In this document: piece after piece, positions 11,946-20,792 of the stretch | Numbering within the stretch: position 1 is the first letter of the stretch | Layout: each line of letters begins with the position of its first letter | NCBI RefSeq assembly: GCF_900107745.1 | Contig: NZ_FNRO01000008.1 | Span: 156,164-220,163, forward strand | DNA: 64,000 nucleotides | Direction: 5' to 3' | Source: Variovorax sp. YR216 | Lineage (GTDB): Bacteria; Pseudomonadota; Gammaproteobacteria; Burkholderiales; Burkholderiaceae_C | Notes under the pieces: generated by a model | The model's database searches: none | The model's input: only the letters and a program-made list of their open reading frames with translations | Told to the model about the DNA's origin: nothing | Program-made: the position numbers and the translations under genes

Positions 11946-12113
11946 ATGAAGCCCTCCGTCACCGCACTGCTCGCGTTCTGCATGTGCCTGCTCGCGGGCT
12001 GCGCATCGCAAGGCTCGGCGAGCGGCAGCGCCGCGTCTTCGGGCGGAAGCGGCATCACCGTCTTCGGCGAGATCGACGCGGGCGTCAGCGGCTCCCGCAA
12101 CCAGAGCCGCTGA
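11946..12113 (+). CDS. Small lipoprotein, function unknown
   Basis: A 55-residue protein with a signal peptide and lipobox LLAGC, giving lipid-modified Cys19 after processing. The mature part is only about 36 residues and rich in Ser, Gly and Ala, ending FGEIDAGVSGSRNQSR. It follows topB by 17 bp and has a clear AAGGAG Shine-Dalgarno sequence. The short Ser/Gly stretch followed by the segment GITVFGEIDAGV recalls small entericidin-like or porin-N-terminus-like lipoproteins, but I do not recognise a family. Confidence 0.7.
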   Translation: MKPSVTALLAFCMCLLAGCASQGSASGSAASSGGSGITVFGEIDAGVSGSRNQSR

Positions 12114-12129
12114 GCGGGCGCGCTCAGCG
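12108..12129. terminator. Stop-codon-embedding hairpin between convergent genes
   Basis: A perfect 9-bp stem, CGCTGAGCG and CGCTCAGCG, with loop GGCG. It contains the stop codons of both the lipoprotein gene (12111-12113) and the opposing hydrolase gene (12124-12126). There is no T-tract. A similar arrangement occurs at 21950-21967. It probably acts as a bidirectional 3'-end structure. Confidence 0.55.
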
Positions 12130-13005
12130 CATCAGCAGCGCCTGCCGCAGCAAGCGCGCGGCGCGGTTGCGGATCCGTCCCGGCGCCGAGCGCAGCGGAT
12201 TGTGCTGGTTGACCTTGGCGGTCGCGCATGCCCACAGGAAATCCTCGAGGATGGCCGTGTCGTCGAGCGTCTCGGTGCTGCCGTACTTGTGGAACTCGGG
12301 GTGCCACTGCGTGGCCGCGATGTAGCTGCGCCCCCGGTCGGGTTTGCGCCGGATGGCCTCTGCGACGCGGTCCGGAATGCTCCACGCATCGACCTCGAAG
12401 CCGGGCGCGAGGTCCTTCACGCCCTGGTGGTGGATGCTGTTGACGCGCGCCGTCTCCATGCCCGGATAGAGCTTCGACAGCCGCGACCCCGGCGAGACGC
12501 GGATGTCATGGAAGTTCTGGTCGTACGCCACGGGGTCGCGATGCCGCTGCGCATTGGGGTGCTGGGCCTCGATATCCTGATAGAGCGTGCCGCCGAAAGC
12601 CACGTTGATCAGCTGCAAGCCGCGACAGACGCCGAAGATCGGTTTGCCGACCTGCTCGAAGGCCTCCACCAGCGCGAGGTCGTAGAGGTCTCGGATCCGA
12701 TCGCCGATCCATGCGTCCTTGAGCGGCACTTCGCCATAGCTGCCGGGCCAGACATCGGCGCCGCCGTGCATCACCACGCCGTCGAGCCATTCGGCGTAGT
12801 GCGACAGCTTGGTGTCGCCGCGCGCGGTCTCGCCCGTGGGGCACGGCACCATCACCACCATCGCGCCGGCGGACATCAGCCAGTGCGCGATCGACTGCTC
12901 GACGTACTGGAGCGTCTTGTTGGCGAACAGGGAGCGCGCCGGGTCCGCATGTGAGAAACAGGCTGAAAGGCCGATCTTCAGGCGGCCGGATACGGTTTGT
13001 GCCAT
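12124..13005 (-). CDS. Gamma-glutamyl-gamma-aminobutyrate hydrolase family protein (peptidase C26)
   Basis: A 293-residue class I glutamine-amidotransferase-like hydrolase. The nucleophile elbow is FGVCRGLQLINV, and the His-Glu pair is in WHPEFHKYG. This family includes PuuD, which hydrolyses gamma-glutamyl-GABA in putrescine degradation, but no other puu genes are nearby. The exact substrate is therefore open. The ATG at 13005 gives the usual start MAQTVSGRLKIGLSA. Longer in-frame starts have no homology. It is divergent from a sugar-isomerase-like gene, with a 164-bp gap. Confidence 0.85.
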   Translation of the reverse strand: MAQTVSGRLKIGLSACFSHADPARSLFANKTLQYVEQSIAHWLMSAGAMVVMVPCPTGETARGDTKLSHYAEWLDGVVMHGGADVWPGSYGEVPLKDAWIGDRIRDLYDLALVEAFEQVGKPIFGVCRGLQLINVAFGGTLYQDIEAQHPNAQRHRDPVAYDQNFHDIRVSPGSRLSKLYPGMETARVNSIHHQGVKDLAPGFEVDAWSIPDRVAEAIRRKPDRGRSYIAATQWHPEFHKYGSTETLDDTAILEDFLWACATAKVNQHNPLRSAPGRIRNRAARLLRQALLMR

Positions 13006-13169
13006 CGTATTCCGGGAAACGTGTGGCTGGGCCACGCTGTTGACTTCCCGTTCATTCTGAAACGATTCCGCGCCCGATGCACGGCAGCGAGCACCGCGAT
13101 GCGAAGTCGGACGACGCTCGCAACGCGCTCGCAATGGCATCATCGCGAGCCCAACGCAGGAGACAGACG

Positions 13170-14225
13170 ATGAAGACCATCAAGGGGCCGGCCATCTTCC
13201 TGGCCCAGTTTGCGGGCGATGACGCGCCCTTCAACTCCCTCGACGCGATCGCCGGCTGGGCGGCAGGCCTCGGCTACAAGGGCGTGCAGATTCCGAGTTG
13301 GGACGCCCGCCTCTTCGATCTGCAGCGGGCGGCCGAGAGCAAGACCTACTGCGACGAAGTGAAGGGCACGCTGGCTCGCCATGGGCTGGAGATCACGGAG
13401 CTTTCGACGCACCTGCAAGGACAACTCGTCGCAGTGCATCCGGCCTACGACGCGGGCTTCGACGGCTTCGCCGCGCCGGAAGTGCGCAACGATCCGGTCA
13501 AACGGCAGAGCTGGGCGGTCGAACAACTTCACTATGCCGCACAGGCTTCGGCCCATCTGGGACTGACCGCGCATGCGACCTTCTCGGGCGCGCTCGCATG
13601 GCCGTATCTCTATTCGTGGCCGCCGCGTCCGCCGGGCCTGATCGAAGAGGCCTTCGACGAGCTCGCGCGCCGCTGGAAGCCGATCCTCGACCGCTTCGAC
13701 GAAGTCGGCGTCGACGTCTGCTACGAAATCCACCCCGGCGAGGACCTGCACGATGGCGTGACCTACGAGATGTTCCTCGAGCGCGTGAGCAACCATCCGC
13801 GCGCCTGCCTGCTGTACGACCCGAGCCACTTCGTGCTGCAGCAGCTCAACTACCTCGACTACATCGACCACTATCACGAGCGGATCAAGATCTTTCACGT
13901 GAAGGATGCCGAGTTCAATCCGACCGGCAAGCAGGGCGTCTACGGCGGCTTCCAGTCGTGGCTCGACCGCGCCGGCCGCTTCCGTTCGCTAGGCGACGGG
14001 CAGGTGGACTTCGGCGCGATCTTCTCGAAGATGGCCGCCTACGACTTCCCGGGCTGGGCGGTCCTCGAATGGGAGTGCTGTCTGAAGCACCCCGAGGACG
14101 GCGCGCGCGAAGGCGCCGAGTTCATCGCGAATCACATCATCCGCGTCGCCGACCGCGCCTTCGACGACTTCGCGGGCGGCGGCGTCAACACCGCCGCCAA
14201 CAGGCAAATGCTCGGCCTCACCTGA
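13170..14225 (+). CDS. Sugar phosphate isomerase/epimerase (xylose isomerase-like TIM barrel)
   Basis: A 351-residue protein of the AP-endonuclease-2/xylose-isomerase-like TIM-barrel family. Likely metal ligands are in CYEIHPGEDLHDG, LLYDPSHFVLQQ, KIFHVKDAEF and LEWECCLKHPEDG. Such proteins isomerise or epimerise sugars or inositol derivatives, and the substrate here is not evident. The ATG at 13170 is preceded by GGAG at good spacing. The next gene is convergent 10 bp away, so the transcript is probably monocistronic. Confidence 0.82.
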   Translation: MKTIKGPAIFLAQFAGDDAPFNSLDAIAGWAAGLGYKGVQIPSWDARLFDLQRAAESKTYCDEVKGTLARHGLEITELSTHLQGQLVAVHPAYDAGFDGFAAPEVRNDPVKRQSWAVEQLHYAAQASAHLGLTAHATFSGALAWPYLYSWPPRPPGLIEEAFDELARRWKPILDRFDEVGVDVCYEIHPGEDLHDGVTYEMFLERVSNHPRACLLYDPSHFVLQQLNYLDYIDHYHERIKIFHVKDAEFNPTGKQGVYGGFQSWLDRAGRFRSLGDGQVDFGAIFSKMAAYDFPGWAVLEWECCLKHPEDGAREGAEFIANHIIRVADRAFDDFAGGGVNTAANRQMLGLT

Positions 14226-14235
14226 TCGCGAGCGT

Positions 14236-15318
14236 CTAGATCCCTTCGGGCTTGCGCAGGGTTTGCATGCGATCGATCGAGTGGACCTTGATCTTGCGCA
14301 CCTCCGAACCCTGCTGCACCGTGAGCTCGACGTCGCCTTCGGCGACCGGCCGCTTCCAGAGCTGCTTGTAGAAGGCCTCGAGGGTGGTGACCTCGATGCC
14401 GTCGATCTCCAGCACCACGTCGCCGGGGTGCAGGCCGGCTTCGACCGCCGGCCCCGCGCGATCGACCCGCACGATCTCCACATGGCCGTCGCGCTCGGAG
14501 GACGAGACGCCGAGCCAAGGCCGGATGCTCGCGCGCGTGCGGCCGTTGGTCTGCAGTTCCGCGAGCACCGGCCGAAGCAGGTCGACCGGCACGAACATGT
14601 TGCCCGGCAGCGTCCGCTCCGGACCCGCGGCCTCCAGCACGAACAGGCTGCCGATGCCGAGCAGGTCGCCACGGCTGTTGAAGAGCGCGGCGCCGCTGTG
14701 ATTGGCCACCGGCGGACTGGTGAAGATCGCGCTTTCGATGTGGTATTCCCAGTAGCCCGAGAACGGCCGCGTCGCGATCAGGCGGGTGAAGCCGACCTCG
14801 GTGCCGCGGCTGCTCCCGGTGGCGACCAGCAGTGGCTCGCCATCCTTCAGACTCGCGACACCGGCCATGGGCACCGGCTCGATGCCCCGAAGCGGCACCA
14901 GCGGGCGGACGAGGCCGAAGCCCGTCGCGAGGTCATAGGCGACCTGGCGCGCCGGCAGCACGCGGTCATCCTGCGTGAGCACTTCGATGGTCTCCGCTTC
15001 GAGCAGCAGGTAGCCGATGGTGAGGATCAACCCGTCCGGCCCGATCACCACGCCCGAACCCGACCGCCGCTGGCCGAGGCTGTCGGCGGAGGTCGCGCCT
15101 TCCGTCGCGGTGACGTTGAGCGCCACGACCGCGTCGCCCGCACGCTTGAGCGCGCGCACCTGCGCATTCATCGCCGCGGTCTCGGCCGGCGTCGCAGCCA
15201 TTGCCGAGAGGCCGAGCAACGCGGCCACGCATGCGGCAACGCTGCCGAGCCACCGAACGCGATCTCGGACAAGGCCCGACGCCAGCGAAGATCGAATGAG
15301 TGATCCTTGCGTCCGCAT
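14236..15318 (-). CDS. Degenerate DegP-like S1C protease with PDZ domain
   Basis: A 360-residue protein with an N-terminal hydrophobic signal or anchor (about residues 24-42), a trypsin-like domain (about 55-240) and a PDZ domain (about 262-345; GLHPGDVVLEIDG). When matched to DegP, the catalytic His falls on Tyr103 (GLILTIGY) and the Asp on Gly133 (ATGFG). Only the Ser remains, as Ser208 in ANHSGAALFN. It is therefore probably proteolytically inactive and may act as a periplasmic chaperone or sensor. The rest of the fold, including the GIGSLF strand, looks intact, so it is not a decaying pseudogene. Confidence 0.82.
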   Translation of the reverse strand: MRTQGSLIRSSLASGLVRDRVRWLGSVAACVAALLGLSAMAATPAETAAMNAQVRALKRAGDAVVALNVTATEGATSADSLGQRRSGSGVVIGPDGLILTIGYLLLEAETIEVLTQDDRVLPARQVAYDLATGFGLVRPLVPLRGIEPVPMAGVASLKDGEPLLVATGSSRGTEVGFTRLIATRPFSGYWEYHIESAIFTSPPVANHSGAALFNSRGDLLGIGSLFVLEAAGPERTLPGNMFVPVDLLRPVLAELQTNGRTRASIRPWLGVSSSERDGHVEIVRVDRAGPAVEAGLHPGDVVLEIDGIEVTTLEAFYKQLWKRPVAEGDVELTVQQGSEVRKIKVHSIDRMQTLRKPEGI

Positions 15319-15402
15319 GACCGCGCTCCTTGGAACGATGGTCCCCCATGGTGCGCCGCCGGGGCGCGGCCCGCAAGCCCGAACGACTCCCGGCGGGGCC
15401 GT

Positions 15403-16365
15403 CTATCGGGGGTCGAGCGAGGCCCGCGCACCCGGCACCTCTTCGCGGGTCACCAGCCAGATGCCGGCGCACACCAGCAGCAGGGCGAGGGCGTTCTTCC
15501 ATTCGAGAAAGCGCTCATCGAGGAACAGCGCCGACAGAAGCGTCCCGAAGATCGGCACCATGAAGTTGAAGACCGTGACCATGCTCACGCGGTTGTACTT
15601 GAGCAGCGTGGTCCACAGCGAGAACGCCGCGGATGAGAGCACCACCAGATAGCCCAGCAGCATCAGCGCGCCGAGCGTCGGCTCGCGAAGGGTGCCGCCC
15701 AGAGCGAAGCCGATCAGCAGCAGCGTGGCGCCGCCGATCGCGAGCTGGTAGCCGGTGAGCACCACCGAATCGATGCGCTGAGAGAGCTTCTTGCCGTAGA
15801 TGCTCGCCGCCGACAACACCAGCGCCGCCATCACGACGGAGCCTTCGCCCAGCAGCGTGAAATCGAACTGCATCGCGCCCCGGCCGAAATTGACCACCAT
15901 CACGCCAACGAAGCCGACCACGCAGCCGAGCACCTTGTTGAAGCTGAGACGGTCGTTGTGATAGATGAAGTGCGCCAGCAGCACGCTGAAGAAGGTGCCC
16001 GTCGCGTTCATGATCGAACTCTTCACGCCCGTGGTGTGCGCCAGTCCCAGGTAGAAGAAGAGGTACTGCAGGCTGGTCTGCGTGAGGCCCAGCAAGGTCA
16101 TCCGGCCGAGCGAACGGCGGTCGAAGCCGAAGACCGCCCTGCGGCTGAATGCGGCAACGACAAGCAACACCAGTCCGGCGAAGAGGAAGCGATAGCCAGC
16201 GAAGACCAGTTGCGACGGAATGTCGCCCGGCGCGATCTGGAAGAGCGCATAGCCGTTCTTGATGGCTGGAAAGGCGCTGCCCCAGAGCAGGCAGCACAGC
16301 GATGCAAGAAGAAAAACGACCTTGCGGTCGCTGAAGAAAGCGCGATTACCTGGCGAACTTGTCAT
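15403..16365 (-). CDS. DMT-superfamily (EamA) transporter
   Basis: A 320-residue inner-membrane protein with about ten hydrophobic helices arranged as two EamA repeats, for example FLLASLCCLLWGSAFPAIKN at the N-terminus. The family exports amino acids, nucleobases and other small metabolites; the substrate cannot be read from the sequence. I chose the ATG at 16365 (MTSSPGNRAFFSDRK). The open frame upstream is low in hydrophobic content and has no family signal. It is divergent from infA. Confidence 0.82.
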   Translation of the reverse strand: MTSSPGNRAFFSDRKVVFLLASLCCLLWGSAFPAIKNGYALFQIAPGDIPSQLVFAGYRFLFAGLVLLVVAAFSRRAVFGFDRRSLGRMTLLGLTQTSLQYLFFYLGLAHTTGVKSSIMNATGTFFSVLLAHFIYHNDRLSFNKVLGCVVGFVGVMVVNFGRGAMQFDFTLLGEGSVVMAALVLSAASIYGKKLSQRIDSVVLTGYQLAIGGATLLLIGFALGGTLREPTLGALMLLGYLVVLSSAAFSLWTTLLKYNRVSMVTVFNFMVPIFGTLLSALFLDERFLEWKNALALLLVCAGIWLVTREEVPGARASLDPR

Positions 16366-16741
16366 ACAACGGGGCCAGATTATCCATGGCTCGACAAAAG
16401 TTGTACGACGACTAAGCAGGGGGGCGACGCACCGAAAAGCAACAGTTATGCCAGTCGAGTAGAATGTCGGGTTCGTTTCGATACCGCGACGAAGCATTTC
16501 GTCAGATCGCCGGCAGGGTCCGCATTCGGTTCGAAACCGCGAGACCCATGGATGCCCAGGCCGGCTCCCTCCGTGGGTCGGTGCGTCAGCGATGGCCGAT
16601 GCACGTCGCTCACTGCCTTCGTACCTTGTTGAAGCGAATGGCGCGCTGTCCGCTTCGGTGGGCGCATGGCCCCGGCCGGGCCGCGCTTGAACCGGCCGAC
16701 CGTTTTCCTGTCCAATTACGACAAACATTCAAAGGTAATTC
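16366..16741. other. 376-bp gene-free leader region upstream of infA
   Basis: No convincing gene is present. An open frame at 16464-16760 has no recognisable product and would overlap infA. The stretch holds the divergent promoters of the transporter and of infA-dbpA and would give infA a long 5' leader. It contains a CCGGCCGG palindrome around 16673-16680. Regulation at the RNA level is possible but not shown. Confidence 0.5.
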
Positions 16742-17011
16742 ATGCCAAAGGAAGAACTGATCGAAATGAACGGCGCAGTCACTGAAGTGCTGCCCGATTC
16801 CCGCTACCGCGTGACCCTCGACAACGGCCATCAACTGATCGCCTACAGCGGCGGCAAGATGCGCAAGCACCACATCCGCATCCTGGCCGGCGACAAGGTT
16901 TCGCTCGAGCTCTCGCCCTACGACCTGACGAAGGGCCGCATCACGTTCCGTCACCTGGAACGCCGTGGCCCCCCGCCTACCACGGGCGGCAACAACTCGC
17001 AGCGCCGCTGA
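16742..17011 (+). CDS. infA: Translation initiation factor IF-1
   Basis: An 89-residue single OB-fold protein that binds the ribosomal A site during initiation. The sequence begins MPKEELIEMNGAVTEVLPDSRYRV and contains the conserved GHQLIAYSGGKMRKHHIRI core. The Arg/Pro/Asn tail after residue 75 makes it longer than the usual 72-residue IF-1. This matches the second, longer IF-1 paralogue common in beta-proteobacteria. dbpA follows only 7 bp later, so translation initiation and ribosome-assembly factors are probably cotranscribed, possibly under cold control. Confidence 0.93.
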   Translation: MPKEELIEMNGAVTEVLPDSRYRVTLDNGHQLIAYSGGKMRKHHIRILAGDKVSLELSPYDLTKGRITFRHLERRGPPPTTGGNNSQRR

Positions 17012-17018
17012 TCTTGCA

Positions 17019-18416
<1,398 letters not shown>

Positions 18417-18452
18417 TTACGCTTTTCGCTTTCTCATCAACCAGAGCTTTCC

Positions 18453-18623
18453 ATGTCCAGCAAAATCCGCACCGAAGCCGACCGCAAGGCGTCCCCCAAG
18501 CCCGTTCCCATGCCCGGTTACAGCCTGCCCAAGATGGGTGGCGGCCAGAAGGTGAGCCTTGAGCGTGGCACCGCGACCCGCAGCAAGAAGAACCCCGGCA
18601 AGCGCGCCAAGAAGGGCGGCTGA
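18453..18623 (+). CDS. Small basic protein, function unknown
   Basis: A 56-residue, strongly basic protein. It begins MSSKIRTEADRKASPKPVP and ends in a Lys/Gly-rich RSKKNPGKRAKKGG tail. It lies 36 bp after dbpA and before a Rho-independent terminator, so it is probably the last gene of the infA-dbpA transcript. The composition suggests RNA or ribosome binding. No known family is recognised, and its reality rests on codon pattern and position. Confidence 0.55.
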   Translation: MSSKIRTEADRKASPKPVPMPGYSLPKMGGGQKVSLERGTATRSKKNPGKRAKKGG

Positions 18624-18675
18624 TCGCTTCACCGGTCCGGCGCGCATGTGTGCTCCGGCTCGCTGAACACCGCAG

Positions 18676-18699
18676 AACGCGCCTTCCGGGCGCGTTTTT
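18676..18699 (+). terminator. Rho-independent terminator of the infA-dbpA transcript
   Basis: An 8-bp stem AACGCGCC/GGCGCGTT with a 5-base loop, followed by five T residues. It lies 53 bp after the small basic protein gene and 21 bp before the next start codon, so it separates the two transcription units. Confidence 0.8.
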
Positions 18700-18719
18700 C
18701 ATTGGAGCTCCCGCCGCAC

Positions 18720-19049
18720 ATGTCCGACGACTACCAGATCGAGATTCCGCCCTCGTTCTTCGCGCTCTTCACCGACCGGCGTCAGCGCCTGTACGAGCCC
18801 ATCGCCGTGGTGCGTGAGCGTTACGAGGTCTGCGAAGACCTCGCGAACCATCTCGTCCAGCAGGCGCTGACGCTGCACCACGTCGAGGTTCCGTCCGAGG
18901 TTGAAATCCTCGGGAAGATCCATGCAGGCCTCGCCGCGACCGGATCCAGCTTTTCCCCCGCCGAGGCGCAATGGGTCACGCGACGCCTCGCCGAACTCCT
19001 GGGCTGGGGCGATCCGTCGTTCGACGACCCGACGCACGCTCCTGACTAG
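18720..19049 (+). CDS. Conserved hypothetical protein
   Basis: A 109-residue soluble, mostly helical protein without signal peptide or membrane helix (MSDDYQIEIPPSFFALF...). I recall similar proteins in other Burkholderiales, sometimes annotated as an ATPase with chaperone activity. However, no Walker motif is visible here, so that name is not supported. The start at 18720 follows a GGAG sequence, and codons before it fall in the terminator. Its TAG overlaps the TAG of the opposing TetR gene within the sequence CTAG. Confidence 0.65.
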   Translation: MSDDYQIEIPPSFFALFTDRRQRLYEPIAVVRERYEVCEDLANHLVQQALTLHHVEVPSEVEILGKIHAGLAATGSSFSPAEAQWVTRRLAELLGWGDPSFDDPTHAPD

Positions 19050-19780
19050 GCCCTGCGCGCCGTCTTTTTCGCAGCAGGCGCCGCCGCCTCTTCCATTGGC
19101 GGAAAGACCGGCAGCGGCCGGAAAGCCACCTGCTTCGCGGCCGCCCATTCCATGCCCAATCCACGCAGGAGGCAGCTCGCCACCTCGCGCCCGTGCTTTT
19201 CAGGTGCGCGGCCGAACGCCACGCTGCGCATCGCCTGCTGCACCGAGCCGTTGATCATGTCCATTGCAGCCGCCTCGCTCGGCACGCGGAACGCCTTCTG
19301 CTTCACGCCCAGCCGCAGATCGGCCAGCACGTAATCGCGGATCTGCATCAGCAGTTCAGGCGCCGCGACTGAAACCTCCATCAGCATCAGCGCCCACTGC
19401 GGGCTTTGCTCGGCGAGCCAGATGTAGCGCTGGATGCCGATCGCCATGCGCTGCGCGCCTTCGGCCACGCCTTGCTGGCTCTCGGTGATGCGCCGGCACA
19501 GCGTGTCGGCCAGCAGCGTCGCGACACCGCGGGCGACGTCTTCCTTCGTCTTGAAGTGGTTGTAGACCGTACCGGTCGTGACGCCCGCAACCGCGGCGAT
19601 TTCCTGGATCGTCGCATCGACATAGCCGCGCGAACCGAAGACCCGGATCGCTGCCTGCACCAGCTGCACCCGCGTGCGCTCGCGCTTGAGCAGGCCGGGC
19701 CGGGCGCGCCACACACTTTCGGCCAGGGCCTCTGGCAAAGGTGCTATTGACCCGGCACCAAAATTCACGCGATCATCCAT
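19046..19780 (-). CDS. TetR family transcriptional regulator
   Basis: A 244-residue one-component repressor. The helix-turn-helix is at about residues 45-85 (TIQEIAAVAGVTTGTVYNHFKTKEDV), followed by an all-helical ligand domain. The C-terminus is Ala/Lys-rich. The gene is divergent from the extradiol dioxygenase/cytochrome c pair, with 55 bp between starts. Three 19-bp-spaced direct repeats cover that gap and its own start codon, so it most likely controls the dioxygenase genes and itself. An aromatic intermediate is a plausible ligand, by inference. Confidence 0.87.
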   Translation of the reverse strand: MDDRVNFGAGSIAPLPEALAESVWRARPGLLKRERTRVQLVQAAIRVFGSRGYVDATIQEIAAVAGVTTGTVYNHFKTKEDVARGVATLLADTLCRRITESQQGVAEGAQRMAIGIQRYIWLAEQSPQWALMLMEVSVAAPELLMQIRDYVLADLRLGVKQKAFRVPSEAAAMDMINGSVQQAMRSVAFGRAPEKHGREVASCLLRGLGMEWAAAKQVAFRPLPVFPPMEEAAAPAAKKTARRA

Positions 19781-19827
19781 TTTTGCACGCTACATCCAAT
19801 TTTGAACGAACCACCCATTTAAATAGG
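19774..19827. promoter_or_regulatory. Three 19-bp-spaced direct repeats (candidate TetR operator)
   Basis: Related 16-mers start at 19774 (CATCCATTTTTGCACG), 19793 (CATCCAATTTTGAACG) and 19812 (CACCCATTTAAATAGG), exactly 19 bp apart. The first covers the TetR start codon and the third covers the Shine-Dalgarno region of the dioxygenase gene. Direct repeats are unusual for a TetR dimer, so another factor may also bind. Confidence 0.5.
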
Positions 19828-19835
19828 AGTTTGCC

Positions 19836-20792
19836 ATGCCTCCCGATCTCCGCCTCGGCTATCTGGTCTTCGACGTGCGCCGCCCCGACCGGTGGGCGGC
19901 CTTCTGCGAACACATGCTGGGTCTCCCGGCGCCGGTCGCCAACACGGACGGGAGCACCGGGTGGCAGCTCGACGAAGCCAGCCAGCGCCTGATCGTGCGC
20001 GAAGGCCCCGCCGACGACCTGGCGGCGATCGGCCTGCAATGCGGCAGCAACGAGGCGCTCGACCGCATCTTGAACCGCCTTCACGTGGCTGGCTGCGCCG
20101 TCGAAGCAGGCGACGCGGCGCTTTGCCACGCGCGCCGCGTGCAGCGGCTGCATCGCTGCGTCGATCCATGCGGCAACGCGGTCGAACTGTTCACGGGGCC
20201 CGAGCGGTCCGCCGCACCATTCAGCTCCGCGGCCTTTCCCGAGGGCTTCCGGACCGGCGATCTGGGCCTGGGCCATGCGGTGCTCGTGTCCCATGACATC
20301 GAGCGCATGGAGGCGTTCTATGTCGAGGTACTCGGTTTCGGCGTGACCGAGCGCCTGGCGACGCGGGTTGGGCCCATGGACATCCGCGGCGTGTTCCTGC
20401 ACTGCAACCAGCGCCACCATTCGCTGGCGCTCTTCGACATGCCACTGCGCAAGCGCATGCATCACTTCATGCTGCAGGCCGAGCGCCTGTGCGACATCGG
20501 GCTTGCCTTCGAGCGCGCGCGCCTTCACAAGGTGCCGCTGAGCCTGGAACTGGGCCAGCATCCCGCGCCGGACAGCACCTTCTCGTTCTATGGCGAGACG
20601 CCATCGGGGTTCGACTTCGAGATCGGCGCCGGCACGCAGACGATCCATCCCGAAGGCTGGCAAACGCATCACACCGAGATCACCAGCACCTGGGGCCACA
20701 AGCCCCGGCTGCGCCTGCAGCTGAAGATGGCTGCCGGGTTGATCGCGCAGAAGATGTCGGGCGCCACTCGCCAGGCGAAGGAGCTGGCATGA
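19836..20792 (+). CDS. Type I extradiol ring-cleavage dioxygenase (VOC, two-domain)
   Basis: A 318-residue two-domain vicinal-oxygen-chelate protein of the catechol/biphenyl-diol dioxygenase type. The N-terminal domain (about 1-130) is a degenerate VOC module. The C-terminal domain carries the iron site: a His in DLGLGHAVLVSHD, a His in CNQRHHSLALFD and a Glu in SGFDFEIGAGT. The SFYGETPSGFDFE block is typical of 2,3-dihydroxybiphenyl-type enzymes. It should open a catechol-like ring with O2. A cytochrome c gene overlaps its stop by 4 bp. No other ring-degradation genes are nearby. Confidence 0.85.
   Translation: MPPDLRLGYLVFDVRRPDRWAAFCEHMLGLPAPVANTDGSTGWQLDEASQRLIVREGPADDLAAIGLQCGSNEALDRILNRLHVAGCAVEAGDAALCHARRVQRLHRCVDPCGNAVELFTGPERSAAPFSSAAFPEGFRTGDLGLGHAVLVSHDIERMEAFYVEVLGFGVTERLATRVGPMDIRGVFLHCNQRHHSLALFDMPLRKRMHHFMLQAERLCDIGLAFERARLHKVPLSLELGQHPAPDSTFSFYGETPSGFDFEIGAGTQTIHPEGWQTHHTEITSTWGHKPRLRLQLKMAAGLIAQKMSGATRQAKELA

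Noticed and set aside
16464..16760. A 98-codon open frame upstream of infA
   Set aside because: It has no motif, no Shine-Dalgarno and overlaps the infA start. It is more likely leader RNA.
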